NCBI GenBank assembly: GCA_963840665.1
Contig: CAWIZO010000012.1
Location: forward strand, 62,001-126,000
Origin: DATFTE01 sp963840665
GTDB taxonomy: Bacteria; Acidobacteriota; Terriglobia; Terriglobales; Acidobacteriaceae
Reading direction: 5' to 3'
DNA length: 64,000 bases
Under the pieces are notes generated by a model that was not told the origin of the DNA, did not search any database, and saw nothing but the letters and a program-made list of their open reading frames with translations. Positions 36,142 through 44,879 of this stretch are shown here, piece after piece. Every line of letters starts with the position of its first letter. The first letter of the stretch is position 1. Position numbers and translations under genes: made by a program.

Positions 36142-36142
36142 T

Positions 36143-36180
36143 TTTCACCACAGAGACTAGAGAGTCACAGAGAAGGCTTC
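36143..36180. repeat. CACCACAGAG-type dispersed repeat
   Basis: TTTCACCACAGAGACTAGAG then AGTCACAGAGAAGG, directly after the MscS stop codon. Confidence 0.65.
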
Positions 36181-36209
36181 AAACCTATTCTGGAATTCGT
36201 AACGTGTCC

Positions 36210-36260
36210 TGCCTCCCACCTTTGCCGCAAAAGACGCGGCAAAGATGGGGCACCCCTCGG
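36210..36260. repeat. Hairpin repeat A, stem variant 1 (copy 3)
   Basis: TTTGCCGC and GCGGCAAA stem with the shared flanks. It lies between MscS and the hydrolase gene, 27 bp before the latter's start. Confidence 0.8.
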
Positions 36261-36287
36261 TATTTTTAGTTCAATCGAAGACCCGAT

Positions 36288-37049
36288 TTGAATATGTTCA
36301 GGACACGATTTGCTGGCGACATTGTGTGTGAGTTCTTGCCTCCGTCACGAAGGGTGACACGACAGAGGGTAATCGTGTTGTGCGATGGGATGCCTTCGAT
36401 CCCGCGGAAGCAGGGACTGGCGGAGTTCTTGGCTGGGAAGGGCTATTGGGTCTTCTATCCGCGGTATCGCGGGGCTTGGGAGAGTGGCGGGGAGTTTCTG
36501 GAGCGGTCTCCGCATGAAGATATTTTGGATGTGATTGGCGGGTTGGGCCGGGAGTTTCGCGAGGTCACGTTTGGCCGGCGATTTCGGGTATCTGCGGATA
36601 AAGTGTTTGTGATTGGCGGGAGTTTTGGCGGGGCGGCGGCGTTGCTATGTTCGCTCGATGCAAGGGTGAAGCGAGTGGTGGCGAATTGTCCCGTGGTGGA
36701 TTGGGGGATTCTTCGTTCGTCGGAGAAGGCCGAGACTTCGAATCCGAGTTACGCGGCTTACATTCGCGAGGCGTGGGGGAACGGGTACCGGTTATCGGCG
36801 CGGAATTGGGCGAAGTTGCACAGAGGAAAGTTTTTTAATCCCGCGTTTCATGCGGGGGAGATCACGGCCTCGAAGGTGATGATGTTTCATGCGGAGGATG
36901 ATCCGTATGTGCCGTGGCGGTCGGTCAAAAAGTTTGCGGATTCGACTGGGGTGAAGTTGAAGTCATTCAAACGCGGGGGACATTTGAGTACGGATTTGAT
37001 TATGCGGAAGCATTGGGGAGAGATTGGGAGATTTTTTGAGGGGGAATGA
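36288..37049 (+). CDS. Alpha/beta hydrolase (S9/dienelactone-type fold)
   Basis: The 253-residue product has the nucleophile motif GGSFGG (S112), an acid in FHAEDDPYVPW and a histidine in RGGHLS, so the catalytic triad is complete. It lacks the propeller domain of large S9 peptidases and has no signal peptide, so it is probably cytoplasmic. The substrate cannot be told. The repeat-A hairpin lies directly upstream. Confidence 0.75.
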   Translation: MNMFRTRFAGDIVCEFLPPSRRVTRQRVIVLCDGMPSIPRKQGLAEFLAGKGYWVFYPRYRGAWESGGEFLERSPHEDILDVIGGLGREFREVTFGRRFRVSADKVFVIGGSFGGAAALLCSLDARVKRVVANCPVVDWGILRSSEKAETSNPSYAAYIREAWGNGYRLSARNWAKLHRGKFFNPAFHAGEITASKVMMFHAEDDPYVPWRSVKKFADSTGVKLKSFKRGGHLSTDLIMRKHWGEIGRFFEGE

Positions 37050-37060
37050 CGGACGGCGCA

Positions 37061-37117
37061 TTGCCTCCCACCCTAACGTCGCAAAACGCGCGACGTTTGG
37101 ATGTGGCACCCCTCGGT
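37061..37117 (-). repeat. Hairpin repeat A, stem variant 2 (copy 4)
   Basis: CCTAACGTCGC pairs with GCGACGTTTGG (one mismatch). It forms a tandem pair with the next copy, downstream of rho. Confidence 0.7.
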
Positions 37118-37153
37118 TGTTTTGGTACGAACCAAAACCGGTGCAAATGAAAA

Positions 37154-37192
37154 GCCCCACTTCTCGCAAAAACCGCGAGAAATGGGGCACCC
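37154..37192 (-). repeat. Hairpin repeat A, stem variant 3 (copy 5)
   Basis: CCCACTTCTCGC pairs with GCGAGAA within the shared CCCAC and ATGGGGCACCC flanks. It lies 32 bp after the rho stop codon. Confidence 0.65.
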
Positions 37193-37224
37193 TTTTATGC
37201 ACCCGTTTGTGACTTAGTTTCTTT

Positions 37225-38475
37225 TTACAGCGTGCTCATCTTGGCCAGGAATTCGCTGTTGGTGGTGGCCTTGGCGAGACGCTCGATCAGCAGTTCCATG
37301 GCTTCTACTGGCGACAGCGGGTTCAGGACTTTTCTTAGAACCCAGATGCGCTGCAGGTCTTCTTTCGGAATGAGCAGTTCTTCTTTTCGGGTTCCCGAGC
37401 GCTGAATGTCGATGGCTGGGAAGGTGCGCTTGTCGACGAGTTTCCGCTCAAGGATGATTTCGCTGTTGCCCGTGCCTTTGAATTCTTCAAAGATCACGTC
37501 GTCCATGCGGGACCCGGTGTCGATCAATGCCGTGGCAATGATGGTCAGAGAGCCGCCTTCTTCGATGTTGCGGGCGGATCCGAAGAAACGCTTTGGGCGC
37601 TGCAGGGCGTTGGAGTCGACGCCACCAGAGAGGACTTTGCCGCTGGGGGGAACGATGGTGTTGTAGGCGCGGGCGAGGCGGGTGATGGAGTCAAGAAGAA
37701 TGACAACATCGCGCTTGTGCTCGACCAATCTTTTCGCTTTTTCAATCACCATTTCCGCGACTTGCACGTGGCGGGCGGCGGGCTCGTCGAAGGTCGAAGA
37801 GATGACTTCACCCTTCACGGAGCGCTGCATGTCGGTGACTTCTTCCGGGCGCTCGTCGATCAGCAGGACCATGAGGACGACTTCGGGATGGTTGGTGGTG
37901 ATGGAGTTGGCCACGTTCTGCAGCAGCATGGTTTTGCCGGCGCGTGGCGGAGAAACAATGAGACCGCGCTGGCCTTTGCCGAGCGGGGTCAGGAGATCCA
38001 TGACGCGGGCGCTGATATTTTCGCGGGCAGTCTCGAGTTTGAGACGCTCCTGCGGATAAAGCGGCGTCAGGTTATCGAACAGAATCTTGTTGCGCGCTTC
38101 GTCGGGAGACTCGAAGTTCACGGCTTCGATCTTCACCAGCGCGAAGTATTTTTCGCCCTCATGCGGAGGACGGACCTGGCCGCTTATGGTGTCTCCGGTC
38201 TTGAGATCGAATTTGCGGATCTGGGAGGGCGAGACGTAAATGTCGTCGGGGCCAGGGAGGTAGTTGTAATCGGGAGAGCGAAGGAAGCCGTAGCCGTCGG
38301 GAAGGATTTCAAGAACGCCTTCGGCGAAGATGTGGCCTTCTTTTTCGCTTTGCGCCTGGAGGATCTTGAAGATCAGGTCTTGCTTGCGCAGACCGCTGGC
38401 GCCGGGCAGATCCAGAGATCGGGCGATCTTGGTCAGCTCCGTAATGTTTTTTTCTTTGAGTTCAGCGATGGTCAT
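37225..38475 (-). CDS. rho: Transcription termination factor Rho
   Basis: The 416-residue protein has the Rho N-domain (ELKEKNITELTKIARSLDLP), the cold-shock-like RNA-binding domain (GVLEILPDGYGFLRSPDYNY) and the ATPase ring domain with Walker A SPPRAGKT, VLLIDERPEEVTDMQRS and the R-loop region SITRLARAYN. It acts as an RNA helicase that ends transcription. Length matches other Rho proteins. It is followed by hairpin repeat A and preceded by a small helical protein on the same strand. Confidence 0.97.
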   Translation of the reverse strand: MTIAELKEKNITELTKIARSLDLPGASGLRKQDLIFKILQAQSEKEGHIFAEGVLEILPDGYGFLRSPDYNYLPGPDDIYVSPSQIRKFDLKTGDTISGQVRPPHEGEKYFALVKIEAVNFESPDEARNKILFDNLTPLYPQERLKLETARENISARVMDLLTPLGKGQRGLIVSPPRAGKTMLLQNVANSITTNHPEVVLMVLLIDERPEEVTDMQRSVKGEVISSTFDEPAARHVQVAEMVIEKAKRLVEHKRDVVILLDSITRLARAYNTIVPPSGKVLSGGVDSNALQRPKRFFGSARNIEEGGSLTIIATALIDTGSRMDDVIFEEFKGTGNSEIILERKLVDKRTFPAIDIQRSGTRKEELLIPKEDLQRIWVLRKVLNPLSPVEAMELLIERLAKATTNSEFLAKMSTL

Positions 38476-38554
38476 TATTCACCTGCGAGGAGATTTTCAA
38501 AGGGGGGTTCAGCAAAAGGAAAGACTTGTACTCGCGAGGAGAAAGGCGGGCGGA

Positions 38555-38770
38555 CTAAGCAGCCCGCCTTTGAGCCTCGGCAAAATGTTCGGGTTCACTC
38601 AGAACCGAAGTGCGCTCCGAGCTTGCGATCTTGTCCAGGACCTCGTTCATGGTCTCTTGGATTCGAGTGTTGGGCTTATGAAACTTACGAGTAGCCTTGG
38701 ACGCAAGCTGGCAGAGCATATAACGGTTCCGCAAAGTATGCAAAGCATCGAAAACGCGATCAGAACGCAT
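38555..38770 (-). CDS. Small helical protein, possibly an omega-like RNA polymerase subunit
   Basis: The 71-residue product reads FDALHTLRNRYMLCQLASKA then TRKFHKPNTRIQETMNEVL. NRYMLCQLASKA recalls the NRYxLVxxAAKRA segment of RNA polymerase omega (RpoZ), and similar Acidobacteriota proteins are common. The match is weak and from memory. It lies 80 bp upstream of rho on the same strand, and no other rpoZ is seen in this window. Confidence 0.45.
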   Translation of the reverse strand: MRSDRVFDALHTLRNRYMLCQLASKATRKFHKPNTRIQETMNEVLDKIASSERTSVLSEPEHFAEAQRRAA

Positions 38771-39141
38771 GAATCCTCTCTTCCTTTAATACACCAGTCA
38801 GCCCCCGGTCCCCCATCTTGAAGTCCGGTCGCGGGTTCCCGCGCCAGAAGGTCTAACTGCCTCAATTCAGATGGGATATGCGGGAAAGCTTTCTGACTAC
38901 AATAATAGATGCTCCGCAGGACTGGAAAGTTTCTCAGTGTTTCAGGATTCAGTCCATTGTCAGCGGAGGTACATCAGGTGCTGACTGGTTCGAACATTTC
39001 CCTAGAACGCGCTACTCTACGCGGAAAACGGGGGGACGTCAAGGATTTCTTAGCGATGGGGTGGTATGTGTATGTGGAGGTTGGGGTTATGCGGGATTCG
39101 CGCCAAACTGCAGGATGGAACGAGCCGAAGAAGCACGTCTC
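38771..39141. other. Gap without a supported gene
   Basis: Open plus-strand frames at 38878-39381 and 38909-39256 lack an RBS and have poor composition; I see no element worth naming here. Confidence 0.4.
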
Positions 39142-40303
39142 TCAAGGCGAATCGGGCTGGATGGACAGACCGATCGGGCCACTCTCGTCGCTCAGCTCGG
39201 ACTGCAGGCGGAAGCCGTGCTCCAACGGAATAAAGGAAAAGAGATCGTCCTGGTAAGGGTCGTTAAATCGAACCAGGGATGCCCGGGCCGTCCATTTGCA
39301 CCGCAACGGCGGCCAGCAAGAGCATACGGCGGGTGCGGCTGTAGGCCTCTGCCCAGCGAAGGCGCGGGAGAGCGGGCGTGAAGAAGCGAATGATCGGGTT
39401 GGCGGCTGCCGATTTTGTCAGCTGCAGATTGTAATCGCTTTCGAATTGCCCCGGAGGCTCGGCAAAACATGCGATCCATGTTTCGTAAAGGGCGCGTTGT
39501 TGGTCGAGGCAGGCGGTAAAGCCGTGAATGGAGCCGCCACATCCATCGACTACCTGCTGAGCCCGGCCTTGTTCTCCATTCAACAACGGAACTCCGTTGG
39601 ACAGATGAGCGATCAAGTCGTCCCGGCCAGCGGCTCCACGGACGACGGTCAAGAGAGGATGTCTGTCGATTTGTTCAGAGCGGAGAGCGTCCGACATCTT
39701 CGCGCTCCGCGGCAGTGAAGATAGCTTCGCCGCCAGTTGCCGCAATTGCGGCCGCGACAAACGAGACAGATTGCGGGCGAGGATCTGGGAAATCTGGTCT
39801 TCCAACTGGTAAGAGATGAGAACCGAGGCGAGGGTGCCATCGAGCGACAGATGGCGGGCAGCGGTCATTGCAGCCAGAGTATCGGAGATTGCGTCCTCTG
39901 AGTGACCGTCGCGAAAGCGGAGACGCGCGCGAATACCGGAGACCAGCACTAACTCACGAATGGCCTGGCGGTAAGAAGTATCCGCGGACGGGCCAGCTTC
40001 GGGGGTCAATCCCCAATCGCAATTCTTAAGGGCGGTGGCGCCTCGGAATTCCGCAAGAGCCATGCCTGCGGCTTTCACTAACTTTTGATCGCTGTCATCC
40101 AAAGGGGAGGTGAGGGCTTTTGCCAGGACGGTTGGCGCGTCGGGCGGAAGGGCGTAGTCGTTTCTGAGAGTTTTATCCGCGTGGCGATATCGGACCGCAG
40201 CGTTTTGATGGGGGGATTGACGAGTGGGTGAGTGGGCCATCGCCGGCACGCACCATGGCGCGGACAGCAGCAAGAGGCAGCAGAAGGGTCCCGTTAGTTT
40301 CAT
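39142..40303 (-). pseudogene. Exported helical protein with a one-base shift near its end
   Basis: The first frame (39263-40303, 346 residues) has a signal peptide (GPFCCLLLLSAPWCVPAMAH) and long helices, such as LRQLAAKLSSLPRSAKMSDA and YSRTRRMLLLAAVAVQMDGP. It stops at 39263, but the next frame continues with SLVRFNDPYQDDLFSFIPLE, FRLQSELSDESGPIGLSI and QPDSP to a stop at 39142. One extra G in the GCCCGGGC run at about 39287 would join them. The function is unknown. Confidence 0.6.
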
Positions 40304-40676
40304 GCCTGATATAGAGAACGTTTGCAGAACATCATCTTGCGATCATTCATGGTGTTGCAGTAAGTCGAATAAGTGCGGCCAAGTCTTCCATTGACCGCTG
40401 TAGGTTAGTCATAAGTTTTATCATGACGAAGTGTAAAAGCCCATTGTGAGCGAAGAATTCAGAATCTAGTAATACAATCTAGCGCATTTGGGTGCGGGTG
40501 ATGTGGTTAAAGAGCTACCGCCTGCCTTAAATCTTTGTTTTTATCAGAAAAACGAAAGCAAAACCTGTTTCGCGCTATAGGAAGGTCCATTACCTCCCAC
40601 CTTTGCCGCAAAAACCGCGGCAAAGATGGGGCACCCCTCGTTTCGCGGTGGTTCAGACAAGAACGGCCTCGCCAGA
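40304..40676. other. Intergenic region with a hairpin repeat only
   Basis: No gene is supported. The only element is repeat A copy 6 at 40591. Confidence 0.45.
40591..40640 (-). repeat. Hairpin repeat A, stem variant 1 (copy 6)
   Basis: TTTGCCGC/GCGGCAAA stem with the shared flanks. It lies 36 bp after the stop of the ComM-like gene. Confidence 0.8.
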
Positions 40677-42230
40677 TTACGCCCAGAAGGTGCGGTCTAG
40701 CGTTCGATATTGGATAGCTTCGGCGATGTGTTTGGGTTGGATGGCCGGGGCACCTTCCAGGTCGGCGATGGTTCTGGCCACTTTCAGGATGCGGTCGTGG
40801 GCACGGGCGGTCAGTCCTTGCTGGGTCATGGCGCGTTCGAGCAGGCGTTCGCAGTCGGCGGAGAGGTCGCAAAAGGCGCGGATGTGGCGCGGGGCCATCT
40901 GGGCGTTGCAATAGAGTCTCTCGCGGGTGTTCGTGGCGGCAAAGCGGGCGAGTTGGGAGTCGCGGGCTCGCATGACGCGTTCGCGAATCTTGGCGGAGCT
41001 TTCGGGTTCGTTGCCGGCGCGCATTTCTTTATAGTTCACGGCGGGGACGTCGATGTGGATGTCAATGCGGTCGAGCAGCGGTCCCGAGATCTTCGACATG
41101 TAGCGCTGGATCAGCGGCGGAGTGCAGTGGCATTCGCGGCTGCGGTCGTTGAAGTATCCGCAGGGACAGGGATTCATGGCGGCGGCCAACATGAAGCGGG
41201 CTGGAAAGGTCAGCGACATGGCGGCGCGAGCGATGCAGACCGTGCCGTCTTCCAGCGGTTGGCGCATCACTTCCAATACATTTCTGGGAAATTCTGGGAG
41301 TTCGTCGAGAAACAGGACGCCGTTATGGGCGAGTGAAACTTCGCCCGGGCGAGGGATTGCGCCTCCGCCGATGAGGCCGGCGTCCGAGATGGTATGGTGC
41401 GGGGCGCGGAAAGGGCGGACGCCGACTAATCCTGCGCCGGGATCGAGGACTCCGGCGACGCTGTGAATCTTGGTGGTCTCCAGGGCTTCTTCAAAGGTGA
41501 ATGGCGGAAGAATCGTGGGCATGCGTTTGGCTAGCATGGTCTTGCCGGAGCCGGGAGGGCCGATCATGAGGATGTTGTGACCTCCTGCGCAGGCGACTTC
41601 GAGGGCGCGTTTGGCGGTTTGCTGTCCGCGAACGTCTTTGAAGTCGACGATGTAGTGCTGGGAGTCGCTGAGCAGTGTTTCAGTGTCGACCTTCAAAGGC
41701 ACGATGCCGTTGCCGGTATTCACGAAGCGGATGACATCGAGCAACGAGCGCACGGGATAGACGTCGACGCCTCCGACCATGGCGGCTTCGCGGGCGTTGA
41801 GTTCGGGGACGACCAAGCGAGTGATTTTCTTGCCCCGGGCTTCGATGGCGATGGGCAAGGCGCCGCGCACGCCGCGCACTCCACCGTCGAGAGAGAGTTC
41901 TCCTACGAACAAGCAGTCGGCGATTTCTTTTTTGTTGAGGCCTCCATAGGCGCCGAGGATGCCGAGCGCCATGGGGAGATCGAATCCCGAGCCTTCTTTG
42001 CGGATGTCGGCGGGGGCAAGGTTCACCGTGATCTGGGTGGGCGGGATGTCGTATCCGCAATTTTTCAGGGCGGCGCGGACGCGGTCGCGGCTTTCGCGCA
42101 CGGCGGTGTCGGGGAGGCCCACGGTGTGGAAGTGGTCCTCGGTCATCTTGATGCCCGAGCAGTCGACTTCGACTTCGATGATGTTGGCGTCGATGCCGTA
42201 GACGGCTGCGCTGAGAGTTTTGTAGAGCAT
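40677..42230 (-). CDS. comM: YifB/ComM-family Mg-chelatase-like ATPase
   Basis: The 517-residue protein has the N-terminal ComM domain (about 1-190: YKTLSAAVYGIDANIIEVEV, GLPDTAVRESRDRVRAALKN), an AAA+ core with Walker A IGPPGSGKTMLA and Walker B NGVLFLDELPEF, and the C-terminal domain. Relatives are branch-migration helicases used in natural transformation, so a role in DNA uptake or recombination is inferred. The length is normal. No competence genes adjoin it. Confidence 0.92.
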   Translation of the reverse strand: MLYKTLSAAVYGIDANIIEVEVDCSGIKMTEDHFHTVGLPDTAVRESRDRVRAALKNCGYDIPPTQITVNLAPADIRKEGSGFDLPMALGILGAYGGLNKKEIADCLFVGELSLDGGVRGVRGALPIAIEARGKKITRLVVPELNAREAAMVGGVDVYPVRSLLDVIRFVNTGNGIVPLKVDTETLLSDSQHYIVDFKDVRGQQTAKRALEVACAGGHNILMIGPPGSGKTMLAKRMPTILPPFTFEEALETTKIHSVAGVLDPGAGLVGVRPFRAPHHTISDAGLIGGGAIPRPGEVSLAHNGVLFLDELPEFPRNVLEVMRQPLEDGTVCIARAAMSLTFPARFMLAAAMNPCPCGYFNDRSRECHCTPPLIQRYMSKISGPLLDRIDIHIDVPAVNYKEMRAGNEPESSAKIRERVMRARDSQLARFAATNTRERLYCNAQMAPRHIRAFCDLSADCERLLERAMTQQGLTARAHDRILKVARTIADLEGAPAIQPKHIAEAIQYRTLDRTFWA

Positions 42231-42341
42231 GGGTCCGCGATGCGGACGCGTGGGGACGGGAGAACGCCAAACGACCGACAGTTGAGGATAGGCTGCGGTT
42301 GGACGGAATGACGGTGATGGGGGTCACTGGTTGGGGTGATG

Positions 42342-42574
42342 CTAGTCGTCAGTCTTCGGTCGTCAGTCTTCAGCGAAGCAAGACGACTTAACCGCAAAGG
42401 GCGCTAAGGTCGCGAAGAAAGAACAAGCCTTGACCGCAGAGATCGCGGAGAACTGCCGCAGAGGCCGCTGAGAAATCCCAGGCAGCCTGCCGCGTACCAA
42501 GATGTCTAACAGGTTGCGGTTGTGTGGGTCGGAGGGGTGCTCTAGGATTTGTTTAACGCCTCACGTGTTTTTTT
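42342..42574. repeat. Repeat cluster in the gap before the histidine kinase
   Basis: GTCGTCAGTCTTCGGTCGTC at 42345 belongs to the short GTCGTTAGTC family. AACCGCAAAGGGCGCTAAGG at 42388 and GACCGCAGAGATCGCGGAGA at 42431 belong to the ACCGCAGAG family. No gene is seen in the gap. Confidence 0.6.
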
Positions 42575-44695
42575 ATGCCGGACGACCAACAGGATCCCTC
42601 CCACTCGCGGGCACCCAGTCAATTTGAAAAAGAAGAAGCGTGGCTGTGGCGAATTGCCTTGCTCTTTCTGGTGCTGCTGGCGGCAGCGCTAGCGGCTGAG
42701 TCGTGGGAGCGGTTGCACGATCTTCCCTATCACCTGGGGTTGCTTCCGGTAGCGCTGTTCTGCGTTGCCCTCGCCTTTGCGGCGTTCAGTTATGGGCGGC
42801 GGAAGCGCGTGGCGGAAATGAAGACACTGGTGCAAGGCTTGCAAGAGCGCGCAACTCCCACGGAAGCGCAGCTCGACCAATTGGGGCAAGTCATTGCGCG
42901 TTCTCAGCGCAGCTTCAAGGAACTAATCGATTCGATTGATGATGGGGCATTTGCCATGTCACTGGACGGGACACTCAGAACTGTCAACAAGAGGGTGACG
43001 GAGTTGATGGGGATTGCCTATGGAGACATCGTCGATCACAAGCTCGACGAATTCCTGGAGGAACCGTCGCGGGCGGATGTGGAGCAAGGGCTGGCGCGTT
43101 TTCTGGAGCGGAGGCGATGGTCAGGATTGGTGACGGCGAAGATCAAAAACAGTCCTCGAGTCCGGTATTTCGACTGCGTGCTGAACGCGATTGTGAAAAG
43201 CGATGAAGTGGTGGGCGTGAGTGTTCTGGCACGGGACGTGACTGAGGAGCGCGAGAAAGAACGGCGCTTTACTGAACTGTTTGAGACTTTGCAGGAGGGG
43301 GTGTATTTCAGTACCCCCGAGGGCAGGTTGCTGGACGCAAACGCGGCGCTGGTGCAGATGCTGGGCTACAGCAGCAAGGAAGAGTTGATCGCGCTGGAGG
43401 CCACCGGACTGAATTCGGATGTGGGCCAACCCGCGGCGCTTGGAAGGGGTGCGGACGATCGCGGCGGGGTACGAACTCGCGAAATATCCCTGCGGCGCAA
43501 AGACGGGAGCACCGGCGTGTTTCTCGACGCTTCACGGGCGGTATGGGATGCGGCGGGAGCGGTTATCCGATTCCAGGGCACCCTGGTGGATGTGACTGGC
43601 AGGCGCGAGATGGAACGTACGCTGCGCCGGCAGGAAGAATTTCAGCGCTATTTGCTCGAGAGTTTTCCGGATCTGATCCTGGTGATTGATCTCGAGGAGC
43701 GGTACAGCTTTGTGAGCGCGAGGATCCGCGATTTGTTGGGGTTCAGGCCTTCGGATCTTCTTGGCACGAAACTGAATGAGAAGGCGGGACATTCCCCAGA
43801 GTTTGTGACGCTGTGCCAGGAGGTGAACGCGGGGAAGAAGAAGTTCGGCTTTTGTGAATACGGGGCGCAGCATCGCGATGGAAGCTGGAGAACAATGCGG
43901 GCGTCGGCCAGCCCGTTGTACGACGCGGAGAACCGTCCGAGCGGAGTGATTGCTTCAGTGAGGGACATCACGATTGAGAAGAAGCTGGAGCAGCAGGTCA
44001 TCCAGAGCGAGCGACTGGCGGCGATGGGGCAAATGATTGGTGGGTTCGCGCACGAATTGAACAATCCGTTGACCAGTATTCTGGGATTGACGGAGTTGCT
44101 GCTGGAAGATCAGAAGGATATGCCGTCGCAAAAACAGCTGACGATGCTGCAGCAGCAGGGACGGCGGGCGGCCGAGATTGTGCAGAACCTGACATATTTC
44201 TCGCGGCCACCGGCGCCGGGGAAGAGTCCGATTCAATTGAGCGAACTGGTACAGAGGACGCTGCATCTGCATGCGTATTCGCTGCGCAAGAACAACATTA
44301 CTGTCGATTTCGTGCCTGATGCGACGGTACCGGCGGTGAGCGGGGATCCGCACCAGTTGATGCAAGTCTTCCTGAATCTGATATTGAATGCGGAGCAGGC
44401 GATGCGCGAGGTGCATGATCGCGGGATTTTGCGGATCAGGATGGCGCGCACTGGCGATCTGGCGCAGGTAATCTTTGAAGATGACGGTCCCGGGATTGCG
44501 GCAGAGATTCTGCCGAATATTTTCGATCCGTTCTATACGACGAAGCGGCCGGGGCGAGGAACGGGATTGGGGTTGAGCATCTCGAAGGCGATTCTGCGGG
44601 AGCACGGCGGGAATGTGGAGGCAGCGTCGGGACCGGAGGGCGGGGCGATGTTTACGGTGAGTTTGCCGGTGACGTCGGAAAACCCAAAATCTTAA
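42575..44695 (+). CDS. Membrane-bound PAS histidine kinase
   Basis: The 706-residue kinase has two N-terminal membrane helices (WRIALLFLVLLAAALAAESW and LGLLPVALFCVALAFAAFSY), three PAS domains (about 112-220, 230-345, 355-470), HisKA with H in GFAHELNNPLTSILGLTEL, and a HATPase with N-box LNLILNAEQAM and G-boxes EDDGPGIA, GRGTGLGLSISKAI. It senses an unknown signal and phosphorylates a regulator. No response-regulator gene is adjacent, so its partner lies elsewhere. Confidence 0.9.
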   Translation: MPDDQQDPSHSRAPSQFEKEEAWLWRIALLFLVLLAAALAAESWERLHDLPYHLGLLPVALFCVALAFAAFSYGRRKRVAEMKTLVQGLQERATPTEAQLDQLGQVIARSQRSFKELIDSIDDGAFAMSLDGTLRTVNKRVTELMGIAYGDIVDHKLDEFLEEPSRADVEQGLARFLERRRWSGLVTAKIKNSPRVRYFDCVLNAIVKSDEVVGVSVLARDVTEEREKERRFTELFETLQEGVYFSTPEGRLLDANAALVQMLGYSSKEELIALEATGLNSDVGQPAALGRGADDRGGVRTREISLRRKDGSTGVFLDASRAVWDAAGAVIRFQGTLVDVTGRREMERTLRRQEEFQRYLLESFPDLILVIDLEERYSFVSARIRDLLGFRPSDLLGTKLNEKAGHSPEFVTLCQEVNAGKKKFGFCEYGAQHRDGSWRTMRASASPLYDAENRPSGVIASVRDITIEKKLEQQVIQSERLAAMGQMIGGFAHELNNPLTSILGLTELLLEDQKDMPSQKQLTMLQQQGRRAAEIVQNLTYFSRPPAPGKSPIQLSELVQRTLHLHAYSLRKNNITVDFVPDATVPAVSGDPHQLMQVFLNLILNAEQAMREVHDRGILRIRMARTGDLAQVIFEDDGPGIAAEILPNIFDPFYTTKRPGRGTGLGLSISKAILREHGGNVEAASGPEGGAMFTVSLPVTSENPKS

Positions 44696-44742
44696 ACCGC
44701 AGAGTGCGCTGAGGTTTCGCGGAGAGCGCTGAGAAGACGGGT
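44695..44742. repeat. ACCGCAGAG-type dispersed repeat
   Basis: AACCGCAGAGTGCGCTGAGG then TTTCGCGGAGAGCGCTGAGA, directly after the kinase stop codon. Confidence 0.7.
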
Positions 44743-44800
44743 TCGAAACCGACCTCTATTTCTTGAAATCAAAAAACCTACCTCGTGCCTGGGTTGGGTC

Positions 44801-44851
44801 CTTGCCTCCACCTTTGCCGCAAAAAACGCGGCAAAGATGGGGCACCCCTCG
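44801..44851 (-). repeat. Hairpin repeat A, stem variant 1 (copy 7)
   Basis: TTTGCCGC/GCGGCAAA stem with the shared flanks. It lies 28 bp after the thiolase stop codon. Confidence 0.8.
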
Positions 44852-44879
44852 TTTGTGTGATGTCAGCAAATAAAAAAGA

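Noticed and set aside
38878..39381. Open plus-strand frames after the small helical gene
   Set aside because: They overlap the 3' end of the minus-strand exported protein and have unlikely composition.
32309..44742. CRISPR array from the recurring short repeats
   Set aside because: The repeats are irregular, differently spaced and lie in separate gaps; there are no even spacers and no cas genes.
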